From NCBI GenBank assembly GCA_947561585.1, contig CANNZV010000425.1, positions 424,716 to 488,715 of the forward strand: DNA of 64,000 nt. Reading direction: 5' to 3'. The notes beneath the pieces were generated by a model that saw only the letters and a program-made list of their open reading frames with translations, was not told the origin of the DNA and did no database searches. This DNA comes from Caprella mutica (lineage: Eukaryota; Arthropoda; Malacostraca; Amphipoda; Caprellidae). Shown here piece after piece: positions 34,501 to 44,275 of the stretch (positions are counted from its first letter, which is position 1; each line of letters starts with the position of its first letter). The translations under genes and the position numbers were made by a program.

Positions 34501-34554
34501 AGAAAATGTTAAAAATGTCCCATATTCTGCAGACTGGGAGTGGGGCACTGACAG

Positions 34555-34820
34555 CCATGTTTCAAAGTGTGGCAGAAAAGTCGCCAGTTTAGCGAGAAAA
34601 TGGATCCAGGTCGCCACATTTAAGATGCTTTAATGAAGAAATTTAACTTCCTAATGAAGATTTTACACTTGAAAATATCCTCATGCATATTGTCTGATGC
34701 ATGTCAATCTCTTGAGACTATTTATGAGTGATTTACTTGTTATTTACATGTTTTTCAACTTATTTCACCCCTCAAAAGTCGCCAATATACTGGCGACTTT
34801 GCCCATACTTTGAAACATGG
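34555..34820. mobile_element. CCATGTTT hAT-like MITE, intact copy
   Basis: Termini CCATGTTTCAAAGTGTGGCA and (right) GCCCATACTTTGAAACATGG, 266 bp, flanked by ACTGACAG on both sides (34547-34554, 34821-34828). Confidence 0.95.
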
Positions 34821-34828
34821 ACTGACAG

Positions 34829-36333
34829 TTCTTCAATTAATGTTTTGTTTCAAAACAAAAATAAATAACATTATGCCAATTTGAATTTGTCATTGTCAAC
34901 AAAATAATTAATTTAATGGCATGGTGGCCGGTGGGGACATTCATTATCAGGATTTTTTAAGCTTTAAAATATAAGCCTTTTATTCGTTTTAAGGTAGGTA
35001 CTGTATTAGTAAGAGACGAACAATAAAGAATATAACATTGAAATTAATACCTAGGTAGGTTACACGAGCCACTGGGGTAGATAGTCAGAGAAAGTAGCTA
35101 ACTAGAAACCTAAAGAAATTTTATCACTTGGACACTTGATTTCTGCATACATAATTAAGAATATAAAAGAAAACAGATTTAAACACACCCAACTCTTAGG
35201 TATATTAGATATAGTTTGTACACATTCAACAAATAAACACAATTGAAATTTATTCACATTTATTTTTATTCCTTTTGTTACAGCTTTCGCCGCATGTGAA
35301 AAAGAAAATAAATTGTAAACATGCAGATTCGACAGTGAGAGCGTTGCCACCCATAGAAAGTTAGAGAATCCCTTTAGACATTCACACATTTATGTTATAT
35401 ATTATTTGTAATTCTAAATCTATCATTTCTCCTCTAAAATCTATCTTTATAATTATTTCTATTCATTTAAAGGTAGTACAAATGATATTCTCTGATAGAA
35501 AATAAGCTTCAATTTCACGATTTTATTAAAATAAAGTGTGGCTGATGCAATAATTGGAAAACTCGCTAAAATAGATCGAATTTGTTTTGAACATATAGGT
35601 CTAAATCATTGAACAAATTAATACTTTATTTGGCGATTACTCCATTTTCTTATAGAGACATTATCATTATTAAAATGACTGTATTTATAGTCTAAACGTT
35701 CAAGATTTAATTTTGAACCTCTAAATAAAACAATCATACCTACGTGCAAATATATTTTTTTTATTTCAATTTACATTCAATATAAACTTATAATCTAGAA
35801 AGCAGATTCTTAATTAGCGCCAAGATTTGCAAAAAAATATTTTAACGCAATTTATATAAATGTCAATGTCCTAACTATACAAAATAATATTACAAAATAA
35901 AAATTAAACAAATTTTAGATTGACTTTTAATCTGGAATGCATCTGGAAAATATAAAAAAGTATATAGTTATAATAATTTAATTGGTCATTTTAATTGGCA
36001 TCTATGATTCTTGAAGCCTTGAAGGTAACATTTATTATATACCAATTTAAAAAGTTAAATAATAATTACATACTTTTCAGTTATATATGATGGAAAATGT
36101 AAAATTAAATATAAATGAATCACCAGTCGGTGAAAATTTACGGTCATGATTGCAGAAAAGCTACTTCATGATTACAGTCACTTACTAAGGACTTCAATCA
36201 TAATTACTAATTGCTAAGATTATGGTTATTAAATGAAAATATATTAACTAAAATAAATAATATAAAAGTAAAAGCATGAATAGAAATTTCAAAGAATATT
36301 TTTCCTATATTATATGCAGGAAACGTGTAATTC
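34829..36333. other. AT-rich stretch, no confirmed gene
   Basis: No transposon termini recognised in most of this stretch. One exon candidate (35284-35364) is listed separately. Confidence 0.4.
35284..35364 (+). other. Candidate terminal exon (26 codons and stop)
   Basis: A strong acceptor (TATTCCTTTTGTTACAG) is followed by an open frame LSPHVKKKINCKHADSTV + RALPPIES and a TAG. It is GC-richer than its surroundings. No partner exon was found upstream in this window, and 26 open codons can occur by chance, so this is a weak call. Confidence 0.15.
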
Positions 36334-36950
36334 TTAAAGGTCCCCTCAAAAACATTTTTTTATTGCTAAAAGGTCCTCTCCAGGCTCCGGGAAAAAAATG
36401 AGTTTATTGCATAATATTATAGAACTAAGGTCTACGATCATTATTCCGCAAACCGCATTCAATTCGGTTCAGTATATATTTTATTATTTGCTTTTAAAGT
36501 TTATAATACTCTATGAGCAACAATCGAGCGATTCTCCAACATGACGCTGAGAAAGAAGATTTTACACTCTTTGTTTTGATTGTAAATTTAGATTTTTAAA
36601 GAAACAATGCGTTTTTGGCCTTCTTTTAAGATATAAATTGTTTCTAAAAGTATATAAACTTTCTATAATAGGTTTTTCCAAATTTAAACCTCTAAACGAA
36701 TAAATAAATTTATTAAACCAAATACCTAGTTGACAATCAAAACAAATGGTGTACATTCTTCTTCTTCAGACTGAAAATTAGAAAGTCGGAAGTAAAGTAG
36801 GTTTTGTAGAGTTTGGATTATAAAAATCTTTAAAAGCATATGAAATTAATAATATGCTATCAAATTTGATGGGGTTTGCAGTAAAATGATAAGAAACATT
36901 AGCCTCGTTGAATAAGGCAATAAAAATATTTACTTGGAGAGGACCTTTAA
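36334..36950. mobile_element. TTAA-flanked MITE-D, copy 1
   Basis: TTAAAGGTCCCCTC at the left and GAGAGGACCTTTAA at the right, with TTAA at both edges. The first 32 bases look like the inverted right end of another copy, and a second start, AAAAGGTCCTCTCCAGGCTC, follows at about 36368. Internal sequence closely matches 57522-58099 (CTAGTTGACAATCAAAACAA, GTGTACATTCTT). Confidence 0.85.
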
Positions 36951-37438
36951 GTAAATTGACTGAATTAAAAAAAAATTAATGATTTTTTTAAATTTTTGAT
37001 GTCATCAGTTTCTCTTTGTGAATTGAGAACAAAAAATCAAAACCTACAAAACAAAATTGGTTCAGGTCGCAAAAATTGTTTTTTTAGTAATCAATTAACT
37101 GGAAATTTAATTCTTAGCATAAAAATATTTGGAATATATGACTATAATATTCTTATAAATATGACAAACTTTACTTCATATTTAGAGGAGAAAATTGTGT
37201 GGCTTCAGTTCCGAATTATCAGACAACATTAAATTTTCGACCAGACGATCAATCAATAAGGATTTGATTCCTGGGATATTCCCCTAAAAATATCCCAGGA
37301 ATAAATCCTAGTTGCCAAATTATAACAATTAGTACGTATATACTTATTTTCTCGATAATGTATAACAGTCCAATAACCCGCAACAGCAAAAAGACGAAGA
37401 TATAGGAATAGAAAGATGCAATTAGGAAATTTCCTAAC

Positions 37439-40400
37439 TCAATCTTTCGCCAAGAATCGACACCTCTCCTTCTTCATCCTATAGTCTCTTTTCTTCTCTC
37501 TATTAGCATGCAGACTGTACTGATAGTCAGGGTACTTTGCCTTATGAAACAGCTTCTCCTCTTCGGCCTTCTGGGCCCAAAAGCCTCTCTGAAATTAAAA
37601 GATATTTACTTTAGTTGTGAAATTAAAATATAATTATATTTATACTAAAGGGCCGTACACACGTAAGGTTTTTTAAGTCTTTCCACCAGTCTTTTTGCTA
37701 AGCTCCTCCTACTTTTTCCATGAGAACATAAGAAAAAAAGATATAGTAACTAAAATTAATAACAACTATATCGTTTTTTCTTCTTATATTCTCGTGGAAA
37801 AAGTAGGAGCTTAGCAAAAAGTCTGTTGGAAAGACTTAAACATTACGTGTGTACGGCCCTTTAGAGGGGTCGCTCTGTGTTATCAGACTGATCCACATTT
37901 ACGATCTTATAACAAAATCTATATAATTGAGCTCTTTGTTTTAATTGGTTTCCATGATACCAGCAGGTATTATGGATTATAATTTAAAAGGTATCCATAT
38001 AATTTATTATAATTTAGCAGGTATCCATGAAACTTGCAAGTATGTGTCATAGGGTAGCCGGTAAATTGCTCGAAAGAACAATTGCTCGAAAAACAATTGC
38101 TCGAACGAACAATTGCTCGAATGAACAATTGCTCGAATGAACAATTGCTCGAATTTTCAAATTGCACAGTTTTCAATTTTATAAAAGTCAGTTATTCATG
38201 AAGTGGAGCTGCACCTAACAATCCTTGTTTCTTTTTAGTAATTGATCATAATTCATTCTATAAATGATTTTAATTATTACTCATTCTGCATAATCTTTTT
38301 TTAGACCGTTTGTGTCATCTCGTATGTAACATGTGAATTGGAATCATGTGGTGAATCAGTACTATTCATGTTTTTTTATCATAAAACCCGAAAACTTATT
38401 TATTACTAACCTATCTGTATGTGGCACCTTAATAGGTGAAATAACTCAAAGTTATGGCAGAGTTTTAATAAATCTACAAGTTTTTACGGATTTTATGATA
38501 AAAAAACATGAATAGTACTGATTCACCACATGATTCCAATTCACATGTTTTATACGAGATGACACAAACGGTCTAAAAAAAAAGTTTAAGCAGAATGAGT
38601 AATACTTAAAATCATTTATAGAATGAATTATGATCAATTACTAAATAGAAACAAGGATTGTTAGGTGCAGCTCCACTTCATGAATAACTGACTTTTATAA
38701 AATTGAAAACTGTGCAATTTTATAAATCGAGCAATTTTGTTCATTCGAGCAACTATATAATTCAAGCAATTTCTTATTCGAGCAATTGTTTTTCGAGCAA
38801 TTGTTTTTCCAGCAATTGTTTTTCGAGCAATTGTGTTTCGAGCAATTGTTCTTTCGAGCAATTGTGTTTCGAGCAATTGTCTTTCGAGCAATTGTTTTCG
38901 AGGAATTTACCTAGAACAGTGTCATGGATACTAATTAAAAGAACGAGTTAAATTTTTATAGGTTTTCTCATAGTCCCGAAATATGAAACCATCCTATAAA
39001 TTGGAACTTATCCTAGTCCACATTAACTATTGTAATGGTCACCAGTTGTTTCTATCAATTCGTAAACAGATAACAATTAATGGAGTATAAAATCTGAATT
39101 TGATCAGAATTAACGTCCCTTTTCAATATAAATGAAACAACGAAAAGTGCGAACGTGCGAGTAAGTTCTTCTCTTTCAATCATGAAAGATTTTGAGTTGT
39201 AATGTGAAATTACATTTTCGGGCTTCATTTATATACTGTTATCCTATTACCAGAAAAATATAAACTAATCATTCACATAAGTTCTAACTTGAAGTAAAGT
39301 TTTGAATTATCGGACAGATCTTCGATCATATAAGAAAAGTATATAATTAATATTAAAACAACAAGTTAAAATGTTAATTAATAATATATTAAATATTGAA
39401 TGAAATTGTGGAACTGTTCGATAGCTCGTAACTTAGGCCCCTTTAACCCGTACATGGAGGGTGGCCTTATTTTGGGACAGCAATCTGTAGATGTGGCACA
39501 TCAGCAACAAAGTTAAAGTTGAGCAACCGTGTACGGGTTATCACAAGTGTTTTTCTCATGCCGCAGCAAAACAAAATTGGAGCATGGAAAAACACTACGA
39601 CTTTATAAACGAATGTGTTTTAGACGTTTTTTCACACTGCATTTTCGTTGAAAAAAATGCTCCTTATAAAATAAGTTTTAGTCTAGAAACTGTAGCTACC
39701 TCGTCTATGGAAATGTTTTTCCACGCTTGGCCAACTCTTCTGAGAATTTGTGACACACTCTCATCAGGAAATTCTTTCGCCAGCTTCGGTCTGACGGACT
39801 GAGAGAAGAGGATGTACATGTTCCTTGGTCTCTTAATCTAAAAAAGAAGGAAGAGTTTGAAATGTTAAAAGATAGTCTTTTTGAAAAGAATGGTCAGTTA
39901 TTTAGCTGAATGAATGCGTATAAAGAAAATCCAGAGTGATCGGAAAGTTCCAATTCATAGATTGGGAATGAATTACAATAGGTACCAAACATATACATTA
40001 AATATATTTTGATATTAAAGTGCAGTCTCATTAGTTTATTATAATAGTCAAGTCAAATTTAAAAGTAAGTTGGACAATAAATGTCCTCGGAAAGTGGGTG
40101 TTTCAAAATTTCTAATGTCAGATCAGTTCAGGACCTGTATCAACGCCCACTGTGACGGTTCCCTACATTGATTTTTAACCAAATAAACATTAAAAGGCAC
40201 GGAATAAATACCTCAGTTTTATATTTTTTGAGCTTCGTCAGAGAATCCTCGAGGATCTTCTTCACAACAGTTTCTCTATCACTGACGGATGGCTGTGGAA
40301 GTTTCTCAATTTCGTCAGTCCGTACTTTGCTGCCACTCGGGACAATCATGTTGTTATCATCAATTGCTGGTGACCCGGAAAAGGAACCCAGACCCGAAGA

Positions 40401-40799
40401 AACCCGTATCATTTTCACCACCCCGTTTGTTCCTTGGACAAAAGCCGATGGGGGGATTTTTTCGCTGGTTTTGGATTTCACATCGTCGTCACTGGATGTG
40501 TGTGCATTTTTCGAATTGCCAAAATCTGCACACGTCGCCATTGAGTTTTCGACTTTCTTGATAAGGCCAATTACAGTTTTCCTTCGAACGAAATTGGTCA
40601 CAGGTTCGTCTTTGATCGACGAGGGGACAACAACCAACTCTTCGGAAGATTCTATTTGGCATTTCAAGTTGTTTCCAATTGAAGCAACATTAGAAGTACA
40701 ATTAACTGGAATTTCAGTTTCGTTCCCTTTTTTGTCACATTCAGATGAACAAATTTCTTCGGATTCTGAAAAATAAACTCGATTAACTATACTGAACAT
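37439..40799 (-). CDS. Divergent SOX-like HMG-box protein, three exons (5' end uncertain)
   Basis: Exons 40212-40799, 39700-39837 and 37439-37588, GT-AG introns, all joins in phase 0, about 291 residues if the ATG at 40799 is used (good context AAACATG). The join gives a complete HMG box starting IKRPRNMYILFSQSVRPKLA, continuing through QILRRVGQAWKNISIDE and FWAQKAEEEKLFHKAKYPDY, with the YPDYxY end typical of SOX/TCF-type sequence-specific boxes, then a basic tail (REKKRDYRMKKERCR). HMG boxes of this type bend DNA in the minor groove, so a nuclear transcription-factor role is likely. The N-terminal 196 residues are Ser/Glu/Lys-rich with no known fold. An acceptor-like TTTATTTTTCAG near 40766 means exon 1 could instead begin at 40765 with a further upstream exon. 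The box departs from SOX consensus (RPRNMY for RPMNAF). The 2.1-kb second intron holds MITE-B, MITE-A and a foldback element. Confidence 0.8.
37647..37862. mobile_element. MITE-B, copy 2, in the HMG-box gene intron
   Basis: Left AAAGGGCCGTACACACGTAA and right TTACGTGTGTACGGCCCTTT, with matching subterminal CTTTTTGCTAAGCTCC. About 216 bp. A third, decayed copy is probable at 47235-47390. Confidence 0.9.
37866..39005. mobile_element. MITE-A interrupted by a foldback element
   Basis: Left part 37866-38052 (TGTGTTATCAGACTGATCCA, then TTTACGATC and palindrome arms with GGTATCCATG); right part 38920-39005 (GTCATGGATACTAATTAAAA, GAAATATGAAACCATCCTAT). The insertion split the MITE-A core. Confidence 0.75.
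38053..38919. mobile_element. Foldback element FB2 with tandem-repeat arms
   Basis: About 867 bp. The outer arms are 16-bp repeats of the type GAACAATTGCTCGAAT (38065-38155) and inverted GAGCAATTGTTTTTC (38745-38905). The inner arms are unique sequence in near-perfect inversion (38156-38392 against 38485-38745, e.g. AGTGGAGCTGCACCTAACAA). Flanks GTGTCATAG (38044-38052) and GTGTCATGG (38920-38928) look like a 9-bp duplication. The architecture is that of Foldback/Mutator-like elements. Confidence 0.85.
39291..39435. mobile_element. MITE-A in the HMG-box gene intron
   Basis: Left GTAAAGTTTTGAATTATCGG + ACAGATCTTCGATCATATAA; right GTGGAACTGTTCGATAGCTC + GTAACTTAG. A separate hairpin, AACCCGTACATGG with CCGTGTACGGGTT (39447-39545), follows directly. 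Confidence 0.8.
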
Positions 40800-42403
40800 G
40801 TTTATTTTACAATCAGTTTTATAGGACTTATTGTTTTTTTTTCCCTTCGCAACGCCTTCATCCGGGACGGAAGGGTGCCCCGAGAGTCACCCACCCTAGG
40901 TACTGTGTGGGTCTATTAGAAACCCGCTACACTCAAGAAGTTAACAACTGCCTGAGGATGGGTCCAAAGTTGCTCCAGTCAGTGAATGTTGTGTGTAGTC
41001 CTGAGTTTTGTAGGAACGGACAATGTGTGAGGATGTGAGAGACAGACCCTGACCAGTGAGACAAGACTCACATCGATCAGTGGCCGATATCAAAATCTTG
41101 TGCGTGTAGGAGGGTAGGGAAAGGTGGTGTCCAAATCTCAGATGGTATAGGTTGACCCTATCCCACCGAGACATGTGGGACTCGCAATGGTCTATGTCCG
41201 GATGAAAGTCCCGAGGAGCCCGTTGTAAAGAAAGGAGTTTAGAGCTCACTGTGTAAAGGTGGTGGGTAAGTATTTGTGGAGTGAAGTGTTGTCTGGTGTT
41301 GAAGGGAGTGAGGTGAAAATGTGTCTGTATAGCGTGTGGCAGGTGTATTGTGTAAGTTGCGAGAGGTCCTCCGCTTAGTTTACATGTAATGTAGGGATTA
41401 ATTAATTTAGTAGGTGTTTAACGTCTGCTCCGGAACCAAAGGCCATATCGCTGAAGTCAAAAGGAAATTAAATACAAGTGACTGGAAGAAGCAGTCAGAA
41501 AGGAAAGTGGCTCCATGAACAAAGTCACATACCGCAGTCGGTGACAATGCTCATGGATGCAGAAAAGCTACTCCGTAAATGCATTCACTTACGAAGGAAT
41601 GTGACGAAACGGGACACAAGCACCGATGGCTGCACTCACGGATGGAAGAGGAAAATGAAAAGGTGATTGTAAATGAAGCCTACGAGCCTACCTAGCACAA
41701 AATCTAAGAACTTGAAGTTGAAGAGCATATCCCTAGCGCTATCCTCTAAAACTGCAAGTTGCTTTAAAAAAAATTGATAAACATGTGTAGTGTAGGGAAT
41801 GTGAGGAGTCTAGTGTAGAGGTGAAAAAGAATGTTTCCCTCATATCCATGTGTGAGGCAAGCGGGAGGACTCGTGTTTCTGTGAGTAGGTAATGTCTGCA
41901 TACAACTGGTGGCAATGCAGAGTACAGTGTAGGGTTGAAGAGTCTTTAGATGGGTGTTGGCGATTTCAGGTGACCAGGCTGTGCGGGTGAAGGTGAGGAT
42001 AGGTCTAACTTACTGTTTTTAGAATATAGTTATGTCCTTCTTTGAGTGTCCATAAATTGTGTGAGTAAGGGAGCGAAGGATGTTCAATTTCTTTTTGGTC
42101 TATTTTTGATGTCAGTAATGTGATGTTTGAACGTCATGCTGCGATCATATGTAATTCGAGGGATTTTAGGCGTTTTGTTATTGGGGAGGGGAGTGTTGTT
42201 GAGTGTAAAGTTTGGATGAGTTAGTTCTGTATTAAAGTGTGTGGGGTGTGATTAATGTGCCAGAAGAGTAGTTTGCGCGGAGACTTTTAATCTGTTTGTG
42301 TCTAGCCAGTCTTCTAGTGAGTATATATATGTTTGTAGATTGTTGACAGCCGTTCATGTTTTGTGGTTTTACGAGATAATTGTGACACCATCCGTATAAG
42401 TTA

Positions 42404-43268
42404 GGCCCCTTTCACACGAGTCACTCAGTGACCGTCACTGGTGACGGTCACCAGTAACCCGCCATCATTTACTATGCATATACCCGCAAAAGTGACATAG
42501 CGTTTCATACGAAGTCACTTCGGTTGCCCAGTTGCGCAACTGCATTTTGCAGTGACGCATAAGGTAACTAGTGACCGTCACTGAAAGTTGCCATCACCGA
42601 CTGTGGGGTACAATATTAATAGTAGCTTTCATACGAAGTCACTCAGTGACGCAACTTTTTGTGAGCTAAGCCCGCTGTTTGCAGTATTTAAGTAATTTTC
42701 CTCTTTATTTGTGGTTTGGAAGAAATTTTAAAATTCAAAATTATCAGCACATAGCTACATAAATTATTTTAAAGTGTATGATGTTAATATTTGTCTATTA
42801 TTCATGTTAAATGGAGATGAGTCGAAGTATCGGAATTGGTATTGGTAATTTTTCTCATATCGGTGTTGGTAAAAAAGTATCGATACCAATAGTATTTTAA
42901 ATTTTTTGAACATAATTTATTTAAACAATTCCTATTCTAATAGTAACTATAAATTGGCGATAACAATATTTAGTAAGTATCGAAATCAGTCCAAAACTGG
43001 GTATCGGTATTTGTGAAAATTTCGGTATCGTCCCATCGCTAATGTTAACATCTCATGCGTTTGCAATTTTTTCCCAGAGAGCGTCTCTTCCTTCTTGAGC
43101 AGTAAAGCCAATAGAAGTAACTCCTCAAATGATGAAGGAATTCTTTAGATTGAGGGTTTTCTAGCATGGTTGTATGCAGTGACGGTCAATAGTTGCCGAG
43201 TCTTTCACACGAGGCAACTGGTGAACGTCACCAGTGACGGTCACTCAGTGACTCGTGTGAAAGGGGCC
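42404..43268. mobile_element. PIF/Harbinger-type MITE inside the LINE
   Basis: Inverted termini GGCCCCTTTCACACGAGTCA / TGACTCGTGTGAAAGGGGCC extend for about 45 bp, with TTA on both sides (42401-42403, 43269-43271). 865 bp; internal CAGTGACCGTCACTGGTGAC palindromes repeat several times. No transposase. Confidence 0.92.
42812..43041. mobile_element. hAT-type MITE inside the Harbinger MITE
   Basis: Right end, read inverted, TAGCGATGGGACGATACCGA is a common hAT terminus; left end TGGAGATGAGTCGAAGTATC is its diverged partner. Flanks ATGTTAAA and ATGTTAAC (7 of 8) form the duplication. 230 bp. Confidence 0.85.
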
Positions 43269-43445
43269 TTAGAGTGTATACAGAGGTGTGTGTGGGTAAG
43301 TACTAAGTAGTGAAGGTATAGATTGAATAGTGTCAATGAGAGTATGGAGCCCTGCTGTGCTCCGTCTTTATAATGACGTGTTCTGGAGGATTTGCGGTTG
43401 CATAATGTTTTGTCCAAGTGGCCAAAAAGGTTTTTGGAGACCATT

Positions 43446-44275
43446 TCTTAAATGAGTTGTGGATGTGTGTTTGTTTTTTAATTTTGTTAGCTATTGACTA
43501 TTGAGGGATTGTCTAGGTTTTACTTATTTTTTACTGTATTCCTATATATATTGATATATCTATATTGTACAAAAATATATTTCTTTTATTCTGCAGAAGT
43601 TATTTCCAATTATGTTTTCCATATGGTTGAATTTCTATTCAATTTATTACCATAATAGCCTTTAGCTACATCCTTTTGTACAGTTATTATAACCCGTATA
43701 CCGAGTCAAAGACTTTTCCTCTTTTTACGAAACACAAACTCAATCAGAAAATTATTTAATCAATGATTTTCAAGTTGTTTTAACCCATATAAAATGAATA
43801 TCTTATTAAAGATAGTTAAGAGGGTGAAATAATGTACTCAACAAATAATGTAGAAATAGTGTACTCCATAAACAAAAAATGTAACTAGAAACAAACAGAA
43901 ATGTAACAATTAGATAGTATGACACTTGAGATTGTTTGGCAAAGAACTAACTAACTAGCTTAACAAATAACTAGCCTAATATAATTAACATATAACTTAA
44001 TTTATTTTATATATTTAGCAACAATTATCATTGTGAACAGGAAAACCTACCTACTAACGAGATTCGTACCTAAAAATTACGAAAGTGTTCAAAGTTCAGG
44101 TTTTTAAATCATATGAGAGATCAAGACGCAGCATAGAATGTAATTCTAAGATATAAATTATTGCACTATAAACAAATAACATAAATCAGACATTTTATGA
44201 TGTTGAAAAGATAAACTGTTTTAATAAAATATATCTTTTTTATAAAATCATTAATAATAAAAATTGTAAGTAGAA
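43446..44275. other. 3' flank of the BTB gene, no other gene
   Basis: AT-rich. TTTATT at 44001-44006 reads AATAAA on the minus strand and may be the polyadenylation signal of the BTB gene about 270 nt after its stop. Confidence 0.4.

Larger units (their letters stand above)
34016..34537. mobile_element. 152-bp-type CCAGTCTG element containing two nested copies
   Basis: Termini CCAGACTGCAGGAACTG and CATATTCTGCAGACTGG. Flanks GAGTGGGA (34008-34015) and GAGTGGGG (34538-34545). After removing the 366-bp insert and one 8-bp duplication it is 148 bp, close to the 152-bp copy at 51343-51494. Confidence 0.85.
40832..43445 (-). mobile_element. Decayed non-LTR retrotransposon (LINE), minus strand
   Basis: A reverse-transcriptase motif, GAQQGSILSLTLFNLYL, lies at about 43290-43380 (minus), equivalent to the family's GVPQGSxLSPxLFNLY block. 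Further 3' (41249-40941) is a typical LINE ORF2 C-terminus: LRFGHHLSLPSYTHK, DRCESCLTGQ...SSHI. It ends in an A-run (T-run on +) at about 40832, a poly-A tail. Frames are broken and the central part is replaced by other insertions (a Harbinger-type MITE at 42404-43268 and an unrecognised segment about 41396-41770). It is dead. Confidence 0.75.

Noticed and set aside
39491..39802. 103-codon + strand frame
   Set aside because: Antisense to the HMG-box exon 39700-39837 and the hairpin before it.
40168..40776. 202-codon + strand frame
   Set aside because: Antisense shadow of the first HMG-box gene exon, whose minus frame joins in phase to a real HMG box.
41396..41770. Possible SINE within the LINE remnant
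   Set aside because: It differs in composition from the LINE, but I could not find clear tRNA-type promoter boxes or a target duplication.
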